Origin: Cylindrobasidium torrendii FP15055 ss-10
Taxonomy: Eukaryota; Basidiomycota; Agaricomycetes; Agaricales; Physalacriaceae
Direction: 5' to 3'
DNA: 64,000 nt
NCBI GenBank assembly: GCA_000934385.1
Contig: KN880431.1
Span: forward strand, 372,001-436,000
The notes below the pieces were generated by a model. The model had not been told where the DNA came from. It did not search any database and was given only the letters and a program-made list of their open reading frames with translations. Of this stretch, positions 1-9,886 are shown piece by piece (position 1 is the stretch's first letter; each line of letters begins with the position of its first letter). The translations under genes and the position numbers were made by a program.

Positions 1-145
1 CATACCGCATGGACGTGGCTGTGACCAATGACTAATATGTGGCGCATTGTTCCAGCCTTACGGCAGTGCTCCTAGCGGGTATTCCAGGTTTATGATTCTT
101 GTTACTCGAAAAATACTCTCATAAGTAAGGCCTTAATTACAATAT

Positions 146-3100
146 TTACCAGAACCGACACTGCTCCTCAACAGGCGGATTCAACTTAGCAACGTCAGCA
201 TGGTGATGCAAACGGAAGCTTCAAAAAGCGTACCTTTGCGCCCTTCGGGCACTTGAATGCCTCTGCGAACTCAGGAATGTTGGAGACCGTCCCATCCACA
301 CGGAAGCGAGCTGGAGAGTGAGGGTCGGTGAGGACTTGCTGGACCTGACATCTCATTAGTGTTGTTGTATTGGATGGGTAGATAATTCCCCGTACTGCTG
401 CTGCAGTCTTCATTGAACGACCCCAGATACGTCCGAAGGATATGAAAAACAGCTGGTCTCTCGTGTATGGTACGCCTGGAAGGATGTATTCCGTCCCTTC
501 GTCAAAGCTGGTGTTATATTGCGATTTCCAAGCGCGGTATGCCTGGATGAGACCTGTGTCACCGATATTCTCCCCAGATGTGAGGTTTCCCTGTGATTAT
601 TTAGCGACTGAACCCATAAACACGAGAGGGAAAGAGAGAGCATACATTGAGGTGAAGCTGGCCACCCTTGCCATCGTCGATCGTGTAGTTCGAGTACTGT
701 TTAACAATGCAATCCTGCTTCTTCTGGAAGCCAGCACTTGTTTCATTTGTCCACCATGACTTCAACAAGCCCTCCTGGTTGTAAAGACGACCAGCAGAAT
801 CGAAGGCATGTGTTAACTCATGCGCGGCAACTTGGCCAAAGGCGCCGTATGATAGGTAGCCTGGCCAATCCTTCGAGAAGAAAGGTGCTTGAAGAATACC
901 AGCGGGGAAGACAATCTCGTTGGCGGGCGGGTTGAAGTACGCATTGACCATGGATGGCCACATCTCCCATGCTTCCGGATCGCGCTTTCGTCCGAGTGAG
1001 AGCCATTCCTTGATACGCTCGCTTCGCCTAACCAATGGGTTAGCTTTGCCTATATAGAAGTGAACAATGACGAACTGTGCACTGAGGATGTTCTCGAAGA
1101 AAGTGTCCTCGTTGATAGTAACAAGACCATAGTACCGCACAAGCGAAGCCGCATCGCGAGTGTCAGGCGAAATGGGGAACCCAACTTTCACTCGAAGGGC
1201 ATCAGCTTTTTCAGCAGCTGCCTTGGCCGACTTCTCATCCATCCACTGTATATCCTTCAAGGACGCTTTGAAAGCCTCAACAATATCTGCGTATATAAGC
1301 ACTGACACTCTTCAGATAAAGCGCGACATTTACCGGTGATGACCTTGGTGCCCTTGTCGCGAGATTCCCCACCAAAGGTTGCATTGACGAAGTATCGTCC
1401 GGCAGCGAAGCCAAGCGTCTGCTCTACCTGTCCGATGCAATGCTCCGACCTGTCACCGACGACACCCTTCTTGATTCCACTGAGCTCCTCTACCAAAGCA
1501 CGCTGGGTCTTCCATGCCTCGGTCGAAAGACCAAGATATGGGGACAAGCTGAGCGCGGCGTGGGCGACGAGATATGCTTCGATGACCTCGCTGTCCGTCT
1601 TCTCTAGCAAGTCTGCGAGCGACTGGGCGTATGGTGGATACGTGACAATGATCTTCGAAGGGAAATTACGAGGAGCGAAGGTTGAGAAATATTCGGTGAA
1701 CTTGATTTGCGTCAGGGTAGCCGTGAGGTTATCAAGAGGCACCGGATTGTACGATGCAATGGGGTCTTCTTGCAGGACATCCCTGTAAGCGGTTAGACTC
1801 AATATTGAAGCTTGAGATGTAAAAACTCACAAATCCTGACTGGCCTTCGCAATCTCACGTTCAAACTTGACCGCCGCCTTTGCAAGTCTGTGAGCACGCT
1901 CGGTCTGGTTCTCCGGCTTGTCATCATCGTCATCCCCTCCCCATGGTGGCCACGGCCAAGGAGGCCACACGCTCTCAGCTTGGTTGACGATTGTCGCCTC
2001 CAACGAGTCGGCGACCTTGCTACGAAGCTTACTGCCTTCATCTGCAACCGTAACAAGGAGCCGTTCAATTGTATCTTGGTACAAATGCCGAATATCCTCG
2101 TCCTCAAAGTACTCTTTCGCTGGAAGCCCAAGCGGTGGCTGATTGAACCAAAGCGAAAGAGTGTTATCAACACCAACGTCACCCTGATAAAAATTGAGTG
2201 ACGCCGTCCCAACAATGCCAGCCTAGCTCACCTCAATGTTGAATGAAAACAGTGCATCGAGGCCGCGAGAGTGCATAAACGCGATAGCTGCAGTCAAACC
2301 CTTGGCTGACACCTTAGTCTTCTCTTGCGCAGTAATTCCAGTGCTCTCTTCGTGTAACAGATGCCTGATGGTGTGGACGAAGTGAAGGAGAGGCTCCATG
2401 CCAATTGCATCGAGTTTGTCTTCGTTCAAACACGAATTGTACATGCCGCGAATCTTGCCGAGTAGCTGACCATCATAATCTGTGCTTGCAATGGTGGTCT
2501 TTTCCTCAAGTATCTCCCTCAGCACCTGCTGGTTCTGCTTCGCAAGTTCACCGAACTGGCTGACGGATCCCTTGTCCGCAGGAATGGGGTGTTGTTTAAG
2601 CCACCCGCCATCTACGATGAAACAGGTAAGCCCATGCCTAAGCTTATGCGGGTGTGACGCACTGGAGAAGTCAAAGAAGGCCTCGCATGGATCATGCGTG
2701 GTGTCAAGAGAGGAGAGGATGGCGGCAGAGAGGACAATGCAGTCTGCGTCAAGGCAAGGTGGCTGCGAAAGATGAGCTTGGGTGATATTCTGACATGGTA
2801 TCATACCTCGCTGGGCGGCTGTGTGGGGCCTGGGGAGGGTGCAGCAGTCGTAGTTGTGTAAGCAGTTGTTGTTGCTGTTAAAGTGACTGTATCACCTGGC
2901 TGCCCGCCGAAGCCAGAGTTCAGTTTATGTTGAGCGCCGGCGAAGAGGCCGATGAAAATCTAAAAGCTTGAGATATTTCGAGACGTGGGGTTTATCATGA
3001 CATACCGAGCTGAGCAGCAGGAAGATGAGGCAAACCACGAGAAGGACTTTGGTCAGAGGCGTTAAGGGCTCCTGCGCGATGCTATTCACGCGTTCCGTAA

Positions 3101-3266
3101 AGCTCCTATGGCCAGCTTCATGTTCTCCGTGACCGTTCTGGGGACTGTCTGCGTCTGGATCATGCAACAAGGGAGCGGTCTCTGTAGCAGGATAAGCAAT
3201 GCGCTGAATTTATTGCGCTATATACTGACCCTCGTCGGCGGAAGGCCGCGGCACTCTGTCCGCCAT
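146..3266 (-). CDS. M13 family zinc metallopeptidase (neprilysin / endothelin-converting-enzyme type)
   Basis: Predicted type II membrane zinc endopeptidase that would cut peptides on the lumenal or outer side of a membrane. The start at 3266 gives a short cytosolic tail beginning MADRVPRPSADE. A hydrophobic anchor follows (LTKVLLVVCLIFLLLSS, about 3000-3080), then a Thr-rich stem and a Cys-rich ectodomain. The catalytic part shows NAYF (about 945), the HELTH zinc motif (about 815-830) and GENIGD, which supplies the third zinc ligand and a catalytic Asp (about 570). The C terminus ends QCRFW, matching the family's CxxW ending. About nine short introns interrupt the gene; the last exon (stop at 146-148) holds only about a dozen codons. 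Estimated 860-880 residues, normal for M13 proteins. It is convergent with nothing visible to the left and about 1 kb from PRA1. Family assignment is secure; the substrate is unknown. Confidence 0.93.
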
Positions 3267-3701
3267 GTTCAAAACGCTGGCTTTCGCTGTCTAGTAGGCT
3301 TATAGACAGCAAGAAACCAGATGTGGTGAGAGTAAGTGACAGCAAGCGAGGCTACAGAGTTCATGATGCAATGCTTGCCGGTAACTGCCGGATGGTACGC
3401 CACAACATTGAGATACCTGCATTTGTGGATGCTTTCCAGTAGCTTAGCACAAACAGCATACGTATTCACAGATTCCATGGACCAGGCAAGGTTTTGAACA
3501 CCAGTGGCAAGGGCGGGAATGAGTAGAATGATCCAATCCAACATGACCATCGCGTTCGAACTCGGTCATAGTATTTTGCACGAGCTACAATATGCACGAT
3601 GGTGGTAGACATAGACGGGTCAGCAATATTTGCACTGGCGCAGGCAAGAATATTCGAAGAGGTCACTGGGAGGAATGGTACATGTACAATATTGAAGCGC
3701 C

Positions 3702-4082
3702 CTATGAGGACATAAAAGCCCTGTACGCGCCAGGGCGCCTTATGACTGTGAGGGAGCTGCTTGTAGTGGGTACGCCTGAGTTTGCTGCGTCTGCGGTCGC
3801 TGTGTCGCATCGCGGTCTGCGCTGATCAGCACTAGTCGCGAGGAACAACCGTTTGAACGCACTCATTCTGTTGATCCTGTCGAGATGCTTCTGAGCGCTG
3901 TAGTAGAAGTCCACTACATTTGTGTCTTCGACAGTAAAGCTGGGGTCATCTGCCCGTGGTTTCAACTTTGAAAGAACGAGTTGTTGGCTTGTCTGGATCG
4001 CTTTATGACTGCGCGCGGCTTGGCGAACATCCTCGACATCGAGGTCTGTCATCTTTAAGAGGGTGGGTGGTCTACGAATCAT
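3702..4082 (-). CDS. Possible small gene of unknown function, divergent from the PRA1 gene
   Basis: An open frame on the minus strand with ATG codons at 4082 (MIRRPPTLL) and 4052 (MTDLDVEDV), running to a stop at 3702. The first 75 residues look like folded protein, with an amphipathic stretch around FYYSAQKHLDRINRMS. The last third turns Ser/Thr/Ala-rich, as a mis-read intron often does, so the true 3' end may lie further down. Another open stretch at about 3270-3550 encodes a hydrophobic segment (MLDWIILLIPALATGV) and could be a later exon. I recognise no family. The divergent start, about 175 bases from PRA1, is the best argument that it is real. Confidence 0.25.
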   Translation of the reverse strand: MIRRPPTLLKMTDLDVEDVRQAARSHKAIQTSQQLVLSKLKPRADDPSFTVEDTNVVDFYYSAQKHLDRINRMSAFKRLFLATSADQRRPRCDTATADAANSGVPTTSSSLTVIRRPGAYRAFMSS

Positions 4083-4256
4083 GGCGGCAAGGCAGGGTAT
4101 GAGACCAGGTGAAGCAGGTCCTAAGAGTGGTGGCAGTGAAAGCGCACTGCGGCACAGTGGACGAGTGAGTTCAAAAGAACCAAGCCGCGCCGCCGGCAAA
4201 TCACACGCACACTTTGCTCTTTGTTCATTACCATCACCATCACCACACTTGCGAAA

Positions 4257-4944
4257 ATGGAGGCTATCCTGCGCGTGACCGACACCCTCAAGTCGTTCAG
4301 GGTATGTACATGGTGGATGGGGGTTCAAGATGTTCATATGGCCGCAGGAAACACGACTGTCCGCGCTCCGTCCGCCCACTGAATTTTTCGATGTCCAACG
4401 CATCTCGCGCCCCGCCGACTTGAACACGGCGACCTCAGTGCGTTTTATTTAGCCGCCTAATTCCAATGCTAACATCATTGCAGAGAATATCGTACAATAC
4501 TCGCTACTTCTCTGGTAACGTGTCCCAAAACTCGCAGCGTAGACGCACTAATTTGTTAACACATAGGCAACTACCTCCTCATCATCATTATGCTCGCTGT
4601 ATACGCTGTTATCAGCAGCCCACTCCTTCTCATCGCGCTCCTCTTCCTCGTTGGAGGGTTCTCAGCCATCAACAGATTCGGTGCGCAGTGTCCCAGTTTA
4701 GCTCAGTCACACATTCTCACACACCGCAGCACCCGACCCCGTCCAGTTCGGCGACACCACAATCACACAGAAGCACCTTTACACGGCCCTCTTCGTTATT
4801 GGCCTCCCCCTTCTCTGGCTCGCATCGCCCGTCATGACTTTCTTCTGGCTTGTGGGCGCGTCCGGCGTTCTCATCCTTGGCCATGCCAGTCTCATCGAGC
4901 CCGGCGTTGAGAGCGAATATGCTACTGTTGAAGGCCAAGTCTAA
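4257..4944 (+). CDS. PRA1 family (prenylated Rab acceptor / Yip3) membrane protein
   Basis: Small ER/Golgi membrane protein of the PRA1 family, which binds prenylated Rab GTPases and helps deliver them to membranes. Five exons join cleanly (4257-4301, 4348-4437, 4484-4514, 4567-4680, 4730-4944) to give 164 residues, a normal length. Family marks are the N-terminal TLKSFRETRLSALRPPTEFF block, followed by RPADLNTATSRISYNTRYFS. Two hydrophobic hairpins follow (NYLLIIIMLAVYAVISSPLL with LLFLVGGF, then LYTALFVIGLPLLWLASP with FFWLVGASGVLIL). The C terminus is short and acidic. All four introns have GT-AG ends and are 46-52 bases. Function in Rab cycling is inferred from the family. Confidence 0.93.
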
Positions 4945-5487
4945 TCGCCATTGTCAAGCTATACTCTATTCTATGTGGACATCAGGAAGATGGGACTGTT
5001 CGGACTTTATCGCTGGGCATGTACGGCCTTGGATTCGTTCATTCGAGCAATATAATTTCGTATATTTCGGATGGTTATCTCAACATTTGGCGTTTGTAGA
5101 GTAAGAGATATAAAAATTATCGGACTCGAACGAACTTGCAGTATCAGACCGCAAGGTCACGGTCAGCGCATCCTCTGGGTTAGAGTAAACCTCGTAATAC
5201 AACATCGCGCTCACAATGTCTGGCCTAAACTTACTGAACATTCGAACCCTCTGTTGACCGTTGGCAATGGCCATAGTTCAGCGTAAGCCGCATTTTTTAT
5301 TATGGGTCAGTACCAAGACGACTACTGGAGGCTTCTCAGCATCGCTCAAGGGGAGGTTCAATCTTTGCCTCGAGGATTTAACCGAGGATTCAGTAGCTTC
5401 ACCAGTGACTAGTGATCGGCCATCCCGAAGCCGGCGTTCATAACCATTTGTAGAAATGAATCTGTCGATTGCGTCTTGCTTTCCGCC
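4945..5487. other. Intergenic region between PRA1 and the SNAPC3 homologue
   Basis: Holds the 3' end of PRA1 and the upstream region of the next plus-strand gene. A spliced-looking minus-strand frame runs across about 5105-5530 (see findings) but has no ATG in frame. I see no RNA gene or repeat. Confidence 0.5.
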
Positions 5488-6914
5488 ATGATCTCCGCCT
5501 CCGCTCGTCACAACCACGCTATCGAAAACCACTTTGGACCATCCTCTGACCCAATAGACATTCCAACTTTTGTCGAAAATGCAGCGACTCTCCCGGAACT
5601 CGGAGTGAGTTCAACAGAAGAAGACTTTGGGTAATTACACCCTCTTATTCCATTCCATCTTTCTTATCGACATATGGACGATGGTAGGGTTGATGATATA
5701 TTGGAACCCATATCTGAAGTGTGGAACAAACCTGCACTGTCAGCGTTTCTGGTGAAGAGCCACGAACTGGTTATAGACGAGCTGCACCGACGGACAAAGC
5801 CTGGTACGAAGAAAAAGAAGCCAGTCGCAGGCCCCGCTACTGCGGAGAAATCCAGCGCTGTCAAGGAGCTTGAAGGCCACTTGTCAGAAATCAAAATTTC
5901 CAGCTACTCGTGAGTGGTGTTTGTTGATGCGTGACCGCGATTTTCCATACATGCCCAAAAGATATCCCATGGATGCAGCGGGCTTTACACGAGCTGTGAA
6001 GAACTCGGACTTGAATGCATTGCGGATAGTGGTAAGGCTCCCAGAATAATCGTGGCTGGGTATCTCTGAGGTTCTCCTCCAGAAATCATCTCGTTTGGGC
6101 GAGGAAATGGACGATGAAAGTCCGGCCGACGCTATTCTCACTATCACAGTGTATAGCAGGGGAAACAGCGGGCTCTCCAGGATATCACAGCATGCTTTTC
6201 TTGATTCGCACACGCTCGGAGACGTTTTCGAAGCTATTCCTTGTGTTCTGAACGACATTCCGCGCAAAGTGACATCGTCTGAGGAGCCACCAAGATATGC
6301 TTTCCCACATGAACCTGACCCCATCAGTGGTGTTGCAATGCTGGTTGAAAACACGGTCTATGGGGATGGCATGCACAAGGAAGACTATGCAGAGTACGAT
6401 GATTTCCATGCGCGTGAGGTCAGGACTCAACTAACTATCCTTCATCTTAGTCGCCTTTGTGCGTTCCTTGAGGCGACAGAACGCATGCCTGAAGAGATAG
6501 AAAAATCCCCGACGCCAATATTCGAAGCTAAACTTCGCAATCTTTTACTTCGTCTACACGAGCCATACTGGGTGCTGCACCGAGGAAACTGCGAACATTT
6601 TCTCGTCGTCGACCAGATCAGGTATAGTTCAAGTCGCGCTGATACGGAGGGAAATCTTTTGACATCTATGTAGACTCAAGCACGCCTCCGACCCTTGCTC
6701 GGGTTACCCGTTGACTCTCCAGCTAACGCCAGTCCAGCTTGACCTGTGCCGCATTTGCGTTCGCCTCCCCGCTACTATTTCGATAGTGGGCGATGAACGC
6801 CTCGGTGAGAGCCCGTGTCCCCTTTGTGGGCCATGTGCCAGCGCGATGGGGCCGTCCACAATCAACGCGGGGGTCATCTCCGTTCCGATGGGGAGATACC
6901 AAATGGGATGGTAG
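5488..6914 (+). CDS. SNAPC3: snRNA-activating protein complex subunit 3 (SNAP50) homologue
   Basis: Homologue of the SNAPc subunit that binds the proximal sequence element of small nuclear RNA promoters for RNA polymerases II and III. Five exons (5488-5630, 5688-5909, 5962-6031, 6083-6621, 6674-6914) give 404 residues in a continuous frame. The C-terminal domain is diagnostic: the block GNCEHFLVVDQIR, then a pattern of cysteines (LDLCRIC, PCPLCGPC) that in this family binds zinc. It ends shortly after, as the human protein does. The N-terminal half is less conserved and has a Lys-rich stretch (PGTKKKKP). The first ATG of the frame was chosen as start. No partner SNAPc subunit is in the window. 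Binding to a fungal snRNA promoter is inference. Confidence 0.85.
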
Positions 6915-7652
6915 TACCACTCTCGCACACTGAGACTCGAACGGTCCAGAGCCAGCTTAGCCAAGGTCAGCTGCAACACAATAGAGGGGTACTTTGGGGC
7001 CCCGCACTGGGGGAAACGGACATGAGCGGGCGTGCGGAGGTGCTTGGGTTCCGGTGAATGCCCTGGTTGAACCAAGTTGTGCCCTCCCCTGCCGCACGGC
7101 ATGGGTTACCTGGGCTCAAGCGTGACTTACAATTGTGATATTACACATGAACAATAATATTGGCCCGAAGAAATGCGCGCAAGCGCGTGTCGGATAGCAG
7201 AGCGCGCGATAGAGCGGAGTGTAACCTCGTTGCGGCAGCGTGAGAATAGGTCGTGTCTCGCGAGTATGATGACAATGGCGCATTACTGGCGTAAGTGGGG
7301 GTAGATAATGGGTAAACACGATTCGGGTTGAAGTTTTACATACGGCGTGTTCGTGCGACCCTGTGCTATACGCAACCCTCGTTGTACGCGTATGTCGCTA
7401 TGTTGTCGCTAGAGATTAAGAGGTATTTAGTATTGTACACGTACACTTCTAGAATAGTTCATCCCCTGGAGGTCTCCGCGCAATAAACGTGAATAACAGA
7501 GCAAGTGCAGAATAAATATATGATAATAAGACGGGCGACAAGACGACGTGCCATGGCCACGGCGCAAGCGTTCCACGAATGATTTTAGGTTGTACTGGCG
7601 ACAGACTGGCAGGCAAGAGATGAAGAGCTACACAATGGTGAGAATGACAATG
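6915..7652. other. Convergent intergenic region, 3' ends of SNAPC3 and the Ert1-like gene
   Basis: About 740 bases between two stop codons that face each other. I found no convincing coding frame, no tRNA and no clear repeat; open frames here are short and lack family features. It probably holds two 3' untranslated regions. Confidence 0.6.
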
Positions 7653-9578
7653 CTATAGAAGAGGTAACCATTGTCCTGTGACACGATGAGCAAATAGACA
7701 GTCAAGCAAGGGCCAAGCTCACCGATAACGGCACTAGGCAAATCAAAGAGATCGCGACGTATCGAAAAACAGAAGGTTGAAGGCACTGGTGCACCATTAG
7801 GCTTGAGTAATACGCAGTGGCTATAAATGCTCTGTGTAGAATTTTCGAAGGCGTGAGAGGCGAAGTTCTCCCAATACTCGACGACCGATTGATTCTCAAA
7901 CAGCTAAGAAAGTCAGCGATGTACCAAGGAACAGTGGTCATCCGCACTTCGTAAATGTATTTTTTGCGACCGTCCGCGGGAAGCAGATCCTCCATTGACC
8001 ATTCTGTCAGCATGCAGAATTCAGGAGCTACCAGGCAAATTTCACCCGTGCGACGCCAGACAACTGTGGGCGTGCCGGAGAAAGACATGAGTTTGTCAAG
8101 TTCCTTGCCGGATGCATGAGAACTGGGCATAGGATGCGTTCTGCAAAACGTACCAGGAGCGAGCGTTGGAAACACTTTTCAACAAATATTTCATCGTCCA
8201 CAGAAAGAGGCATTTGCAAGGCGATAAGAGAAGGCCGGAAGATTGCAAGGGCTCTGACGATGCGAAGAATGTCGTTTTTCTCGAATCTAATGCGCTGCCA
8301 TTAATCACTTTGTCTGTAGGGATCGTAGCAAACATACCTTGAAGGTAAATGCTTCATCAAGAAATGGTATCCCTCAGTGTAGTCATATGGCGCATGGACG
8401 CGGTCGTTGATGGATTGCAAACTTGATTTTGGAGAAGGGTCAAGTGCGTCATTGAGCACGTCCCCGAATAGCGTCGGCGAGCGCGCGCGGGCATCAAGCG
8501 GATAGCGCGGTTGGAGAGGGTGCAGGGTATCATTGACGAAGTCCTCTGTATCTGTGTCCCGGGAAACCTCACTGAGATCAGGTTGGACAGTATCTGCACT
8601 GTGTTTTTGTAGATCTGCCTGGGACTGCTCCTGGTACGGGTAGGTGAGAAATGGGGGGTTGATGGAGAGGGAAGGCGGCCAGAAATCGGGTGGAGGAGTG
8701 TTATTTGAGTCTGGCGGACTTGGATTGCCGAGGATTGCGGACAGTATAGAGTATTCGAGATTTGCTGCCTCCGAGCCAAATGGAAAGTTGGGGTCGTAGG
8801 ACGGAGTGAACATGGGGTCGGGTATAGGGTCGATGGGGGCAGGCTCTGATGGCGGTGGTGGTGGGGGAGGAGGTGCTTGCTGTAGTTGTGGCTGGCTCGC
8901 AGGGGGCGAGGGTTTTTGTGCCGTCTTTTGGCTGAGCTCTTCTTCGTCCAACAAGTACTTGGCCTTTTTCCTCACTCCGTCCGTACATGTATCAGCTATA
9001 CCGCGCTTGATGCATCGCTCGCAAGGTCTTGCTGCAAGGAAGTGAGTAAGACTGAAGAGACAGGAGGAGAAAATGGTAGAAAGCGGTCCAAAAGCCGCGA
9101 ACATCGTCAATGACGGCGAGAACGATGGGGTAGAGACAAAAATACGTGCCTGTTTGACACGTGAGGTGGGCGCGCTGAGATGAATGTAAGTGTCTCGTCT
9201 ACGTGAGCTCGAAGTGCAATGTGCATACCTGACAATGTTGGCACTAAAGGCAACGAATGAGCATCAGAAGACGAATCAGGGAGGGATGGGGCCGTGTGGC
9301 GTGACCAAGGCACCTTTCTAGGTGTCTCTGGCAGGGAAGGAGGCGGGCCACCAGGGTGGTTCAAGTACAATGAGGATACGCACTGCACGTGTGGCCTTCT
9401 TCTTCTTCAACGAGCCATTGCGCACTGGGGGCACGTCGTGTTGGTCGTCCTCTACACCATCTGCACGTTTGCGTTTTGAAGGGCGGTGGTCGAATCCATT
9501 GTCTATGGCTGCAGGGTTGACAAATGCAGGCGCGACTGCCATTGCTGAAAGTGAAGGTGCTGGCGCTATGGGGATCAT
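7653..9578 (-). CDS. ERT1: Zn(II)2Cys6 transcription factor, Ert1/AcuK-type gluconeogenesis regulator with PAS-like domain
   Basis: Nuclear activator of the Ert1/AcuK group, which switches on gluconeogenic genes on non-fermentable carbon. Eight exons give 473 residues: 9384-9578, 9229-9243, 9150-9174, 8338-9031, 8154-8286, 7948-8103, 7723-7903 and 7653-7675. The zinc cluster is spread over exons 1-4: ACQHCQRAHLTC, then ARPCERCIKRG and TCTDG, with the typical downstream RKKAKYL. A Pro-rich middle (eight prolines in a row near 8850) leads to a conserved C-terminal half containing FEKNDILRIVRALAIFR and GTPTVVWRRTGEICL, the PAS-like region. The protein ends GQWLPLL, as in relatives. Exon 2 is only 15 bases. 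The intron at 9032-9149 starts with GC instead of GT. It shares a 308-base divergent promoter with the allantoicase fusion. Group assignment is good; targets are inferred. Confidence 0.85.
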
Positions 9579-9886
9579 GGTGGTGGTGACGGCAAGAAGT
9601 ACGTTGAAGTTTGAGGTTGCGTGGTCGCGTCGGTATTGGGTTGATAATCACGTCCAGGTAATATTGACCAGAGAGCAGTGCGACGCTTCAAGCAATGACG
9701 ATGATGAAGGTAGGAGGGCGAGCAAATTCTACGTCCCCTGGCTCCTGGATCTTCGATCGGGCCGTCTAAAACGTCGGACCGAATCTTGGATTATACTGCT
9801 TCCGGATGCCGACGGCCACCCATTCTTGGGAACGTGACCTCGGTCACTATCAGCCACACGATCAAACTCCGACTTGGCCTTGCACC
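9579..9886. promoter_or_regulatory. Divergent promoter region, Ert1-like regulator / allantoicase fusion
   Basis: 308 bases between two start codons pointing apart. It contains two inverted CGG/CCG arrangements typical of Zn2Cys6 sites: TCGGACCGA at 9774-9782, and CGGATGCCG at about 9803-9811. A GATAA lies at 9643-9647. All are short and could occur by chance. Confidence 0.4.

Noticed and set aside
5100..5150. A tRNA B-box-like string (TTCGTTCGAGTCC on the minus strand)
   Set aside because: No acceptor stem, anticodon arm or matching A box can be folded around it.
6704..7102. Long minus-strand open frame across the SNAPC3 3' end
   Set aside because: It is antisense to the zinc-binding exon and has no family features; a shadow of the real gene.
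8845..8880. G-rich run as a possible quadruplex or microsatellite
   Set aside because: On the coding strand it is the CCN run for the proline stretch of the Ert1-like protein.
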